The notes under the pieces: model-generated
What the model saw: only the letters and a program-made list of their open reading frames with translations
What the model was told of the DNA's origin: nothing
Databases searched by the model: none
Program-made: the position numbers and the translations under genes
Shown: piece by piece, positions 1-13,340 of the stretch
How positions within the stretch are numbered: position 1 is the stretch's first letter
How the letters are laid out: the number at the start of each line of letters is the position of its first letter
Source: Theocolax elegans
Lineage: Eukaryota; Arthropoda; Insecta; Hymenoptera; Cerocephalidae
DNA length: 64,000 nt
Assembly: GCA_026168455.1 (NCBI GenBank)
Contig: CM047425.1
Coordinates: 91,205,580 to 91,269,579 of the forward strand
Reading direction: 5' to 3'

Positions 1-1733
1 ATTCATTACAGTTAAATAAAATCTATTGGTTTGTACTAATAAAGTTTATTACCAAAAAAAATGTGTGCATATTTTATATGCCTAAATAAATTGTTAAAAT
101 ATTTACATTTATGGAAAATTCAATCATTCGTATGTATATACTGCAGTCTATAATTGATTGTTGATTATACAACTAATTACTTACAGCCAAAATATTGTAA
201 AGAAATATATAACGTTAATCAAAGGAATTAGAAGTTTTGATGACACAAAGGAATCTCACGTTTCAAGCGTGTCAAGTCGAAAAACAAGAACTTGGCCTGT
301 ATAGCGAATATTTAGGTTAAAATTCGTCCCGTTTACCGGTCACATAGGCTCGGGCGCTCGCACACACGCGAGCTCATCAATTCTTATCTAGTACAGTGTA
401 TTTTGAAACGGGTGGGTTTAGCCGCGACATTTAGTCCCGAGAAAATTGACATCATCGAGCACAGAGCGGCGCGCCGCATGACCCAGAAGCGAAATTTCGC
501 TTATTCGAGCAGGCATAGCAGGCATACAATCGCGTCGAGTAACCAGACCTCGTTTTCACGAAACTCGTCCGCGAGTCGAACAAAAGAATTACGGAAGAAT
601 GATAGGCATGCGTAACCATATAGTTGTATATGATGAAACGTTTTATATCAAATGGTCTTTGATAGTGTCGTTTATGACCACTTTTCTCTCCCTATGTCTA
701 ATCGTCCTTGCATTCACTTTTCTATGTCAATGTGCCTGTAAATTCATTGGAAAACTTTTAATTTATGTATATTCACAAATATTTATTATATTTAAATGTA
801 TATCACATTTAAGTAATGCAAGTAAATTTCATCACTAAGTATTTATCAATGGTATAATTTGGGTTATTTATGGTTCTATCACCTTAATGCATTTTAACAA
901 AAAAAATTAACACATAATTATTGTTAAATAGTCCCGCGAAACGTCGTCCCGTAATAAATAGCATAATTTGAAACGATGTCACACAAATCCAAATGACACT
1001 GACAAATGGAGAAAGCTAACTGGCTAATGAAGATGTTAGAAGGGAATGTAGGTGTTGTTCAATTATGTAAATGATTAGTATGTTATTAATATAATAATCG
1101 TTCTCTAGGTTTTTGGAGCATTAAAATATTGTCGTTACACGATATGCACAGACAGTAACGTTTAATGTAAAAATGCTTGTCATAAAAAATATAGATGTTA
1201 CATATTTAAGAATAAAAATTTTAAATAATTTGTACTTTACCCTAAATTATTTAATTGCATTATAACAATTGATTAATAATAAGTACCGAAATTTGAAAAA
1301 TTTGAAATTAATTAAGAATCAATACTAAATACGCGCTTTAAAAAGTATAATTAACAATCAAATTTATCTTTGTAAAGTATGATTTTACGATTTGCTGGAT
1401 AAGTTATACAATTCGACAATAATATCACGTAAATTAAGATACATACGATTATTAATAAATGTAACCGTATCACGTTCATCTTATCGTATTATTATATAAA
1501 TATTAAATTGAATAGATTATACAAACTCGTTGTTTATAAATGTTATAAGTATACAGTATCTTATTTTGTTAAACTACCCACTCATTAATTGGTATTACTT
1601 ATTTTATACAACGATATAAATTTATTATTAGAATAAGTGTATATATCTATTTCTAACAGGAATGTTGTAGCAATTATATCTATATATGTGGCCCGTAACA
1701 CAAATTTCAACGATGTTGAAAAATTGGACTTAC
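1..1733 (-). other. Intron following the first FN3 exon of the Ptp10D-like gene
   Basis: Non-coding on both strands as far as I can see. It begins (on the minus strand) with a clean GTAAGT donor at 1733-1732 and continues past the left edge. No further fibronectin-III exon is recognisable. A GC- and CpG-rich patch lies at about 320-610. The small open frames there have no family resemblance. The rest is AT-rich. Confidence 0.6.
320..610. promoter_or_regulatory. CpG-rich island in a Ptp10D intron
   Basis: This stretch is far richer in G, C and CpG than the AT-rich DNA around it and contains short palindromes such as GCGGCGCGCCGC near 467. It opens a 70-codon frame on the plus strand with no recognisable domain, so I read it as a candidate regulatory element rather than a gene. 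Base composition is the only direct evidence. Confidence 0.3.
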
Positions 1734-1980
1734 GAGTAGTGATGGATGCCGTCCAGGTGAGCCAGTCGTGTAGCGTATCGTTGTTATAATAAAGCCAGTA
1801 CTCGTAACGAGTGCCAGGTAAACCATCGCTAAACTTGATGACATCGCCGATCTCCGAGGAAGCGATCGTCGTGTTAGGAGGCGGATATCCGATTCCCGGA
1901 GTATAATCCAGTCGATACCATGACCCGAGTTGACTCAAGTTACCTGGAATCTCGATTGCTAGGTCTGCCGATCTCGTCAC
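1734..1980 (-). CDS. Ptp10D: Receptor-type tyrosine-protein phosphatase 10D-like, first extracellular (FN3) exon
   Basis: This 247-bp internal exon has an acceptor AG at 1982-1981 and a GTAAGT donor at 1733-1732. It encodes 82 residues plus one base. The protein starts [13 protein letters not shown] and continues through [24 protein letters not shown] and [11 protein letters not shown]. This closely matches the start of the mature ectodomain of Drosophila Ptp10D as I remember it ([46 protein letters not shown]). The family comprises single-pass receptor phosphatases with many FN3 repeats and a cytoplasmic PTP domain, acting in axon guidance and epithelial tube growth. Later exons lie beyond the left edge. 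In Drosophila the paralogue Ptp4E is similar, so the 10D/4E distinction is not firm. The exon starts in phase 0, matching the signal-peptide exon at 36559-36645. Confidence 0.87.
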
Positions 1981-2720
1981 CTATATAAAACCAAACCATC
2001 GGTTACTTTTCAATTCCCTTAATTATTATCAACAAATGCAATTTAGTTTATTTTGGAAAAATATATATTTATTATTCGTTGTCACGGCTCTTGAAATATA
2101 GATCCTATATATAAACATGTATCATTAGTCACATGTACATTATTAAAATTAATTAACACCTAAATTATTGAAAGTTACTAATAAAATAGAATATCGTTAT
2201 CGATCGGAATAATTAATTTAATTAATTGGAAGTATTACACATTTATCAGGAATCACGACAATCATCGATATACGATAAAAGATAATTTTAAAAAAAAGGT
2301 AAATAAAAAATATAGAAAATTCAAGGTTGTTAAAATTAATTATATTAACAAAAGTATAATAGCGTTGCGAAATTTCATTTGCAGATTTAATAACGATACA
2401 TCAAGTTCTCTGGTAATGTTCTCAAATAACTAAACCCTTATCAATCAACCTTTCATCAATATATATATACATGTGCGTATTACCGCGAGGAACAAGTAAT
2501 ACAGAAAATAGAGGTAGAAATGCGAGCCATCCGCAAAAATCAATATCGCACAATCACCTAAGAATCCAATAATCGCCAATTAGTCCTAAAACAACGAGGC
2601 GCAGTAACCACTCAGAAGAAAGCCGATTGTTTGCTCGTTAAACGCGCATCAAACTGATTGCGGAATTGAAAAACACGCGATGCAACGCCTCAACTTATAG
2701 GTGCTAGGTCACGTATTTGA

Positions 2721-2722
<2 letters not shown>

Positions 2723-2759
<37 letters not shown>
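2723..2759. repeat. (CT)n microsatellite
   Basis: A near-perfect run of CT dinucleotides with one CTTT interruption, within the giant Ptp10D intron. Confidence 0.9.
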
Positions 2760-4360
2760 GGTCTTCTTCTCTCTCATTACAGAACACACATACAAAAAAA
2801 AACAATCGCGAAGGTTGTAACACACGCGCGCAAGGTTGCGTTGTAATATTCGTTTACACGTGATGAAGTAGTATGGTATAGTATATGAACGTTACAATTT
2901 ATATATCATAAAATATTTTCTATAATTTTGTTGAAATTTAACAAAAAATTATAAGATTTAGCGTACTGCTATTGCCGATGGTATCAGAAACCTTAGCACC
3001 CCGTGACACGTAAATAATTACTAAAAAGTAAGTTATAATTATAGTAAATTAAAAATTTGACAGCTATTATCCAATAAATTACCGTTGCTGAGTATTTTGT
3101 TTTTGTTAGATACATATAATTGTGAAAATGATTAAAACCTTTAAAACTATATATTTCAATAGTTTATTATTTCCTTAAACGTATTAAGGATGCTTATTAA
3201 AAAGAGTAAAAAAATGTTTGATTAAGAAATATTGATAATGTTCGAAAAATCGTTGAGTCGAAATTATAAGGCTTTTCCTCTATACAGATTATGCATCAAC
3301 GGTTCGGAAGAAGCTCGCACATACCTACAGTGTTATTCTATATATCGAAAACAAGTCGGTGCAGTTGCTGTGACTATAAAGTCTGCAATCATTCGAGCAA
3401 TTTGCTTCCTCCAAAGACGGAATTTTCAAGCTTTACTCGTTTACCGTGACAGTCGAGTTATAACAACATTCTTTACGCGAGGAAATTATCGTTATTTAAT
3501 ACTGACTTCGGACATGTATACCACTCAATTTTGAATTGCAATCGTGTTAACGAAATTATTACTTCGCTATGTGATCTAAACTATATATATATGTATATGT
3601 GTATATATGTACATATACTATGTGAAAAATATACTGAATTCAAATTATATTTCGGTATTTTCGTTTGATTTTTCATTGACGTTAAGCAGTCACACTTGAG
3701 CAACAATTTGATAATTTATTAATTTGAGTATAAGATATCGATTTATCGATACGAGTACAAATATAGAAATTGTATATTGTAATTAGAGATACATTTTTCT
3801 GCATGTATACGTTAGGGATATATCTATAAATATGAGAAAATCTATCTGGTAAGTGTATCGAATCGGTAATAACATACTTGGATTTATGTGTACAACGCGG
3901 AGAGAATATTACTGCTATAAATACTTTCTCACGTTGAGTCTAAAGTTCAACTATGCGTTTCTCTATAAACCTTATACCTTGCTAGATAAGGATACATATT
4001 TTTTTTTATTCTCACGTAAAAGTCAAAAGCCATTATACGTATAAGGTCACTGATCTTTACCTTGGAAATACTTAACAATAAAATTTTTAAAATTGTGAAC
4101 GTAATGTTCTCTCTATTATCATCGGTACATAAATGTATTTGAATAACAAATAATTCTCACTAAAATAGTTGTAGTAGATCATTTGGTTACCGGTATAAGT
4201 GTTCATATTCCTATAGGGTATGATATAGGTAATGTACTCAATACTTGGATAGAAGTAAATAACCATTGTATTAAAAGTATTTAATAAATTTTATTATTTA
4301 ATTAAAAATGTTTGGCATGTTAAAATATTTAATTGTTCAAATTAATCTGCTTGTTCAATG

Positions 4361-4430
4361 CCTTATAGCTTAGTAGTTGGAGCCGCGTTACATAGTTCCA
4401 AGTATTGGGTCGAAACGTCCAACTCCTGTA
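4361..4430 (+). repeat. Possible tRNA-derived SINE head
   Basis: The stretch contains TAGCTTAGTAGTTGG at 4366-4380, which resembles an internal pol III A box. About 27 bases further on, GGGTCGAAACGTCC at 4407-4420 resembles a degenerate B box. Spacing is tRNA-like, but I cannot fold a convincing cloverleaf and the B box deviates from consensus. It is either a decayed tRNA-related SINE or a chance match. Confidence 0.3.
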
Positions 4431-4679
4431 TCTACGATTTTGTACGCGATCCAACTACTGCAATCTTGTAATTAAACCTATAAATGTATTTATATAAATT
4501 CAAATACATTTAAAATTTATTCCAGTATTGGGTGTTTTACCTTAAAATAAACATAACAAATGCTTGCATACACAATAGTAACCTAAATTTCTGGTGAAGC
4601 ACGATACGCCATGCATGCGTATTACCTTCTTGATTTACATTAAACGAGGAAGAAACATTTTCCATTTTCCTTAAAGAAG

Positions 4680-5030
4680 GAAAAAAAGAGCTCGCGGAGA
4701 CAAGCAGCCGGCGGCAGTGGCGCATCGATCTGGCGCGGGCGCGTGAGCGGAAGCGCGCGGCTCGTCGGCGGATGCGCCATAAAGGACTCGGCGGCGCTCT
4801 CTTGCACGCGGCCATTACGCTGATTATGCCATTATTTTCGCGGCCGACTCGCGAGTATAACTGACGCTTCCCGTCCACGGTTCGCCGGAAATAGAGAGAA
4901 CCGTATAACTTGCCTTTCGAGAGATTATTTATGTTCGCGGATTATCTATCGACCAACCTTCGCGGCCGTTCAGCGGTTCGCTTCTTCTTTCATTCAGGTT
5001 GACGCGACACTCTCGCGATGGCTTTTAAAC
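4680..5030. promoter_or_regulatory. Strong CpG island inside the Ptp10D intron
   Basis: The most GC-rich patch of the left half, with dense CpG (repeated GCGCG, CGGCGG and CGCGGCC strings) inside AT-rich intron. A 113-codon minus-strand frame overlaps it but is arginine-rich, domainless and looks like a composition artefact. Such islands inside long first introns of insect developmental genes often act as enhancers or alternative promoters. That role is inferred. Confidence 0.35.
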
Positions 5031-5689
5031 CTTTTCCTCTTATTCCTCGATATATCTGCGGATATATCTTTTTATCTTTTTCTCTCTCTTTTTTTTTGAA
5101 CGATAAAAACTTAACTCGATTATTAAATTGGTTGTTGACATTTTTTTAATGCCTGGATGGATAAAGAGAACGGTTTTTCTTACGATCAAAGTTATGCTTC
5201 TGTATGAATGTTTCCTTGCAACATTCCACAAAAAGTTTAAATGAAAAAGATATTAATACACTTAGCATACTTACATAGATAAGAAAATATTACATAATAC
5301 GACAGACTATTTACATACATAAATTTCACTTCCAGAATAGAAAATTAAGATAATTTTTACTTTTACCGATTAAAATTATCTAAGTACACTTTTAACAGCA
5401 AAATATACTTCTACTTAGTTGTCGCAGTTATTACACAACTTGCGTAATTTTCAAACTTCTATATAAATCAAAATATTTGGCATGTTAAAGTTGATATGGT
5501 CAACGGAGTATTGCAAAATATAATGTAATTTCAGAGTAGATATTAAAAAAAGTATATAATAATAAATATAATTATTGTAGCAATATATAAATCGCTTTAA
5601 AATTTTTTTTCTCTGCGCTAATGAACGCAAAAAAGAAACAACGTCAAACAGCTGCAATTCAATCGAAGCGTGTGAAAAGGCAAGTCTTT

Positions 5690-5900
5690 CCATTTACACG
5701 TCGAAATCCTCAGCGAGCGAGTGAGTCAGCATCGCATACGAAAAAGGGATAAAAATGAGAACTCCCCGTACCGCTCGCTCGCCACGAACATAAGTAACCT
5801 TTCGACGTTCAAGTTAGTCGCCTGGAAACGCGAAAAGTCGACCCAACCCGCCCAGTGTAAGAAGTCGGCTCTTTTCGTCGGAAAACCGTCGATTTTCTCA
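5690..5900. promoter_or_regulatory. CpG-rich patch in the Ptp10D intron
   Basis: Moderately GC- and CpG-rich DNA with a weak 65-codon frame and no domain. It is listed because it stands out from the flanking AT-rich sequence. Function unknown. Confidence 0.22.
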
Positions 5901-6689
5901 TTCTCCTATATTACGTAAGATTCCTTTCCCTTATACGCCCTTGTTGTTTTCTTTATATATCTATACACTTCTAGCTTCCATTTCTATAAATAATTTCTTT
6001 TATCTCTTTAAGTTTTGTTGATTTTTGGTGATTCTCTGCTATTTTTCAATTTCTTTCTCCGTACAGTTTTTTTTTGTATACTTATAGCGAAGGGGACGTG
6101 CTTTTGATCTCTGGTGTGGTATTCAAAAACTTGGCTCTTTATGTTACGGTCTTCTCGTTTTACGGATATACAGCTGAGCGTCTCGCCTTTTGATGAGTTT
6201 CGAACTGCACTCGAGTAATGGGGATGTTTGCTTTCTTCGAGTATTATAATGAAATATAGTTTTCACTGTGCTTCGATGATACGACTCGATACCGAGATGT
6301 CTATTTTTAAATCCATTAATTATTATTGGTGACACTTATTTTTGCGTTACAATATTGCCTCATTTGAATAAAAAAAGATACGTTAGTTTGAATTTATAGA
6401 CGTTCTGTTTAACGTAAAAACATTTTTTTGACATACAGTAAAGGTGATTATTTAAATAAAATAAAAACAATTGCCCGACAAAAACAACAAAACAGATTTA
6501 GTAGTCTATTTAAATTAACCATAGCTATATACTCGATTTTTCGATAACTATTATACAATTTTTAAACTGTAAAAAAATGGTAATGGCAATGGTTTTCAAC
6601 AAAAACCTATTTAATTTATCCAATTGTAATTAAATAAAATAAAATTTCTCTCAGGGGCATAGAAATATTTTATACCGTATATAGACAAG

Positions 6690-7060
6690 AGTGAAAAAAT
6701 AAAACGCGACAGCTAGCCTGAGTGAAATAAAATCTGCATACTCGCGATTTCATTCAACCGCGTCGTCCATCGTACCGAGATATTCATTTTCCCTCGGTTC
6801 ATTCCCAACGCGCCGAGGGAAATGTCCGTCGAAAACTGTCTTTTCCGGAACATCCGGTCCCGACGCCGCTGTGCGCTGCATATATTGATCGATCCCTCTC
6901 TTCCTCCTACTCTTCCAACCGGCGAGTATTTCTCTCCTCTTCCTCTCTCGCTCTTTCTCTATACTTCTATAGGTATACCGCTTTCCCTTTCAGACTCCCC
7001 CGCGAGATATTTCACGCGATCGAATGTGTATAGCGGAGAATGGATCTCGCAATGTTACAT
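6690..7060. promoter_or_regulatory. CpG-rich patch in the Ptp10D intron
   Basis: CpG-rich sequence that passes into a CT-rich tract at about 6895-6990. The overlapping plus-strand frame of 100 codons is rich in Ser, Leu and Pro from the CT tract and has no recognisable domain. Possible regulatory element. Confidence 0.22.
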
Positions 7061-7844
7061 GCGTGGAAGTCAATTGTCTCTAAAACTCTATACGAACAGA
7101 TGTTATAGGTTTTTACTGGTTTAATGGTTTATCTATACGTACTATACATATAAGTACATTTTGTTATTGAGATTGACAATTATAGATAAAACGATTATAA
7201 AGATAAATATGTGCTGATCTTATATAAGGAATTAAAAAGTAAGCTTTATAACAACTGACTTATAAACAATAATATAAGAAATGAATATATGTATTATAAA
7301 TTATAAAAAAAAATGATAACGAATTTTGAGTTGAAAATAGGGTGAGAAAGAGCAGAAGGCATTAAGCAAAGGAAATTAACTCACATAGAGATAGAGTCAG
7401 TGTTCCGGCGACGACGCGGCTTAATCGCACGTTAATAGGGATGAGTTAATGGATTTAGCGAGAATTTAGAAACTAGGGACAGGCAAATCGTGTTTGCTCT
7501 CGAGTTCGAAAAATAGTCTTACCCCTTTTATACCCTTTCACCGCTTTGCGCGTTCATTTAAAATAGTGTTTGACTTTTTTCTCTCCTTCCGGATTTACCT
7601 TATTCTATCCTTACTTATACATTATAGTATTCGATGAGGAACTCTTAAAAGATTATTCTTGCATTTTTTATTCGCATAGCAAAGTAATTACAAAAAAAAA
7701 CTTTATTCATACAATCGAAATAAAATATAAAGCAAACACATGATTCATGTACCAATGTATAGCGACGTGCATTGAATTTGGCAAGATTAACTACATACAA
7801 AGCAGTGTTAGCTAACATGGTCAGAAATAACCATGAATGTACAT

Positions 7845-7886
7845 AATAATATCATAATAATAATAATAATAATAATCATAATAATA
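7845..7886. repeat. (TAA)n microsatellite
   Basis: An imperfect run of TAA/ATA trinucleotides in the giant intron. Confidence 0.8.
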
Positions 7887-9439
7887 GTCATTATTCTTCA
7901 TGAGTATTGCACTAACGATTTATATAAAGCATACAGTGGTGTACATACAGCCTAAGTAAACTTTCGGAAATGAATCTGCATAATTATGCTCAAATATGCT
8001 CGAACATTTTGCATCCATGCAATTGCGTGAGCATGCTTAAATTTCATTTTTAATGAAAAATTAGTATCACGTACACACGTGCGCGTACTACGATATTTAA
8101 TAAAATAAATATTTAAAATATTACAGTTTTTAATTATGTATAATTGAGAATTACCTACAACTTTAATGAAGTTGAGATAATACAATTATTCCATTTATTT
8201 TAATAACTACAGTCATTTATTAAAAGTAGATCAGAGCAAAAATATGTTAGATAATTAGTAAAAGCTTATTTTCATATACTGTACATAAGTAATAATATAA
8301 GTCGATCTAACGAAGGCGATACAGAGAAAAAGTAAACAAATTTTTCTTCTTTTTTAATATTGGCGTGCATCGAAGCTTATAATTGAATTAACGGAACGTT
8401 GAAGAGTAACAAACATCTCTGCGAAAAGCTTGGTAGAGAACGTTTATAAAACATTACGATACAAGTAAAAATACAAACAAAAAAAATTGTTTCATCTTTG
8501 TTTTTGATGAATATATTTAAACACACATAAATAATATATTAAAAACTTTAATTATAAAAAATCTCATTACGACAAAATTCTGTCGGAACAGGTGTCTATA
8601 ATGTTAACAAATAAGGAATTTAACTGTTAAATAAACTACGCAATGCCACGTATCTCAATCACATCAGACAAGGAAAGGACTGCGAAAAAACGTAAAGAAT
8701 CCCACGACAATATGAATCAAGAACGCGAACTTGAGTGACGAGAGAACAATCGTATAAACGAGAAGTACTACCGATAACCATCGCACACGGAAATTCTAAT
8801 TACACTCTGCGATTCACTTTTCACCTTCAACTCTTTTCTCACATGCACCTTGCCTTGATCTTCTAACAAAAGAAAAAGACTAGTAGCCCTTGCGTGAGTG
8901 TACCCTATCTTTCTGGTCATTTTTCCTTCACGCACTACCCATTCGGCCGGTCGTCGCTTATAGTCCCTTTCAATTATACAGGACAAGGTGTTTGCGACCA
9001 GATAAGACTCGAAGTAAAATTGTTATTTTTAGGAGCTTGCAAAGGTTCCAGCATTTCTATACACATTTTCTTCCTCTTAATTATTATTTTCATTTTTTTT
9101 TCTCTTGTTTATAAGTTAATAAATATTTAATATTTCTTTTAAAAAAATGTAAATTACTGTGTTAGGCTATAGCAACATTTTCTAACACTGTAGGAGTATA
9201 TTTTAAATAAAGTTATTGAAAAAAAGCATTTTTATCCTAAGTTCATTATACATTTAGTTAAAACATGTATGTATTACTATCGAAAATACACAACCAAAAC
9301 TTCCTCTTTGGTGTTAATTAAATAATTGCACTTACGTATTGTATAATTTATACCTTGCGAGATAAGTACGTAAAATATTATAAGATTTACCCTACAAATG
9401 TGAGTTCTAACAAAGCACAGAAAAAGCTATACTAAAAAA

Positions 9440-9990
9440 AATGGGAAGGCGTACGTAAAAAACAATATCGCTCACCTCTGCGCCTCGCAAAGAGTAGAGA
9501 AGCTTTTACAACCAATTTGTAACAGGACAAACAACAATAAGAAAAAACCAAGAGGTAGCCCGAGCCAGTTAAATTAAACCCACGGGAGATCCTCTGTTTC
9601 TCAGCAGCCTCGTAAAAATAAACATTGCTAACGTACAAGCATTGGATCTTCCAACACCGCGATTTTTACGATCGCCCTGTGAGAGTCCGTGCCCATTGAC
9701 CACGACATACCGACGAGTCCCGAATCTGCAAATGCACGATCGTGCCTCTATAGAATATCGAAAGGCAATAAGACCGAGGTTGTTCCGCGTTTCTTTGGCT
9801 TTCGAAAGGCCTCGCACGTACGCGGCACATTTTCTCGTTTGCATCTACGTCTCGGGGTTTCTCATTTTCCTTTGCATGATGCTCGTTTGCCTTTTATGAA
9901 CCTCGAGTGAGTTTATGAGCCTCTCGGTGAGCCGCATACCGAGCGGTATTATTTTCTTTGTAATTTTCGCGCGAGGATGACGTTTAGGGA
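9440..9990. promoter_or_regulatory. GC-rich patch in the Ptp10D intron
   Basis: About 550 bp of higher-GC sequence with several overlapping open frames of 68-91 codons on both strands. None has a conserved domain, and the open frames on both strands suggest compositional bias rather than coding. Candidate conserved non-coding element. Confidence 0.22.
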
Positions 9991-12900
9991 ACTTCTATAC
10001 TAGATTCTTCGTTGTTTACCTTCTTCATTTGTTTTTCTTTACTGGTAACAATGGGATCTTTATTACGCTTCGGCTACTAGATTGATAGGTAATTAAATTG
10101 GTCAATTGACGTATACATGGGTTATCTTTTACACGATCAATACATTTTCAAATGTCATATTCTATAGTTAGATCATTATTATAAATCGTAGATTTTTAAA
10201 TTTAAAAAACAGTACCAGTCGTACTCAATGAAAATAACAAATGTTTCTGTAGCTAGAAATAGTTTTTTAAGTAGAGTTCACAGATGAAATTTGCTTATAA
10301 TTATTATATATGAATATAATTATTAGATATATTTTTTACTGTGAATAAAGCACATTCATGCAATACACAATTTTTGATATTTTAAGTATAAAATAACTTT
10401 GTAGTTGTATAGTTCGGACATAAAAAATTTAAGACATCTTTTTTAACAGAACACTACGAAATTTGTTATTAAATGTTAAAGTTTTTACCCGGAAGAATCA
10501 CGGAGTTTGTTTGTGTATCACTACTTTTCAAATGGAAATACAAAATAAGCGCATAATCCACTATACAATATTTGTTTGTTATGCTGTAAGCATACAATTT
10601 TTCTCAGTGGAATATTACAATAAATCAAATAAAATAGGATTACGAGATATATGTATATTCGACACGTACATCATCTTCCATTTTTCGCGAAATTTTTAGT
10701 TCACTGCGCGGGGACATTAGAACAGAAAAGCCGGGTAGACGCGAGCGTAATGAGAGAAATATGCGAGACTGCCGTAGGCGCTTTCTCATTATTTCATTAG
10801 AAGATTTACGAGTTCCCCTCTCTTTCCCTATTTCTCGGGCTATCTCCCTCTTTCTTTCTCGGAGTTATGTAGATGTTGCTCTGCTCCTGTAATTGTTAGA
10901 CGGTGCGGGAAAAGAGGGAAAGTCTCGAGTTTGTTATAGCTTGCCCTGAACGACATTTTTTTTCAGCCGCAGTGAGCTGATGAGTTGTCAGTTTGGTATG
11001 AAGATTCGTAATGCACCGCGATCCCAAGGGATTTTATATAATTATTTTAAATCATTTAATCCTATTAATAGGATTAAAACGGACGAAATGTACGAGATAA
11101 GTGATTCATGATGGGTAATTTGTTGTACGTGAATACTGTTTTGTTGAAAGTTTAGAAATATTTCATATATTAGATTAAATTTATGATTAATTTAGCAAAG
11201 TATTTAATTGTTTAGTTAATTTACAATGATGTTATCCGTGCGCATATTTATGCGTGTTATTTATTGGTACAGAATAAATATTAATACTCGAGAAATAAAA
11301 TGTTAATTTTAAAAATGTATTAGCCAATCTAAACAATAATTACACCAATAAAACAAGTACACAGATGTATAATATACTATCGTTAAATAATTAAATATTA
11401 CCTAATAAACAATAATAAATGCGCGTATAATAATATCATCAACGACGCAACAACAACTTCAAATAAGTTCAAATAAATATTTAATTAAGAATATTATTTA
11501 TTATCATCATTCTGTTAGTAATATATTTACTAATTAAATTGTATGTTCGTACATTTGTTTCTCGGTATATGAATTGATGAACGCATTCGCTGAGAGGATC
11601 ATGAACGTATATGCGCAAGGGAACAAGCGTACGAAGATAAAGTGAAAGCAGTTGGATGATATTGTGTGCAAATTATAAGGCGGGTTAATGATGTTTTAAA
11701 GCTCGTAGATGCGTAGGCTATATGCGCGCGCTGAAATACGATTATGTACGATATTGAACAGTTGGTTGCGGTGCGACGGAAGTGACACTGTCATGATGTG
11801 TTCGCTCAAACAGAGGATAATTCAGTATAGACACCGGAAAAAAGAATGACTCCGCGGAATTGTCTATCATTTCCGCGCCCTCTTATTTTCATTCATTTTT
11901 TAATCATTTTTTTCTTTCTATTATTTCGCAATTCAATGAAACTCTGTATTCTACGAGCGTTACGTACATTACGAAACGATTTTTTACATTTGAAGATTTG
12001 TAGAAATAACATAAATTAATAATGTGTGTTAAGAGCAGACATTGATGTTCGAACGAATTCTTATTATAAATTTATAATAACTTTTATAACAAGTTTAATT
12101 ATAAAAAATTCTTTTTATGAAATGACTTTATGTTACATACAGATTTACTTCTGTAATATATTTTGTAACCCAGATTAAAATTAGACTAAATAAAATTTCA
12201 GTGACGTTATACAATTTTCTTATAGAATGTCAACGATTTTTCCTATTTGGCGTTTGTCCATAGAGAAATAAATTAAAAGAATAGATTTCTTTTCCACATC
12301 GTAAATTTTTTTAGTCCCCTTTCACGTTTTATCGCTTCATCGGAAACTTGCCAAGAGAGACTAAGAAATTTTGTCTAGAAACCTAACCAGGATAACTGTA
12401 TAACTCTCGTTCGCACGAGAAACAATATATTCATTTGCTTTGTATACACATACCGAAAGTAATTAATTTAAAACAAAAAGTTTTCTCACCTTCAAACAAT
12501 CAATAATTACCATGATTAAGAATAACAAAATTGAGTTTGTTGTGCAGTTAAGGGCGTTATTACAACTTTTAATTATTTTGTTAAAGAGTCAAATAAAAGC
12601 AATCATAAAATTGTGTATAAATATTTTGTAATAAGGTAAAAAACGCCATGGAAATATTGTATGATCAAACACTGTTTCTTCTGAAATAAACAAATGAACT
12701 GTATATTATAATTAATTTGCAATTAAAATTATTATGGCTACATTGATTTAAAAATTAATTTGTTTACAAAATATTTGTTAAGTATCGAATAATTACGATA
12801 TTTATTAACAATATACAATAATAATTAACGCTTCCCGAATTTGAGTATCACAAACATAACATCAAATTTTCTCTTTAACTACACATTCGCTTTAACAGCT

Positions 12901-13009
12901 AAATTAACCCAAACAAATGATTAAAAAAATGATAATTTTAACGAAACCTCGAGTAATTGCGGTTAGGAACCAGCTATGCGAAAGATTCGATATTCCCAAA
13001 CTCCGTGGT

Positions 13010-13340
13010 AATCAGGAAACTTTGAGTTTGCTAACTTGACTCGCCGCAATGAACTACCAGTACTCGCGCGCGCTCTCATACTAAACTTTAACTAATAAAA
13101 ACTATTATAAATTTTATATTATAAAGAAGGCTGAATCTCGGTGGTGCCCCATAACTTCGCAATTAACTTAAGTAATCGCCGTTGATGCGTTTCGCAAGTT
13201 ACGCGTATGCGTCCATTTTTCAATGACGCGAGAGGCGAGCCGCATTCCAAGAGGCAAAGCGCTGAGACGATACAATAATTGAACGATGCACCGATGAAAA
13301 TTGAAGCGTCGAAGCGTAAGTATCGCGAGTTTATGTACAC
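13010..13340. promoter_or_regulatory. CpG-rich patch in the Ptp10D intron
   Basis: Includes ACTCGCGCGCGCTC at about 13063 and a higher-GC stretch to 13330. Overlapping 73-codon frames on the minus strand have no recognisable family. Candidate regulatory DNA only. Confidence 0.2.

Noticed and set aside
403..838. Overlapping 70- and 79-codon plus-strand frames at the left end
   Set aside because: No recognisable domain. The second is just a hydrophobic AT-rich translation. Both lie within a Ptp10D intron.
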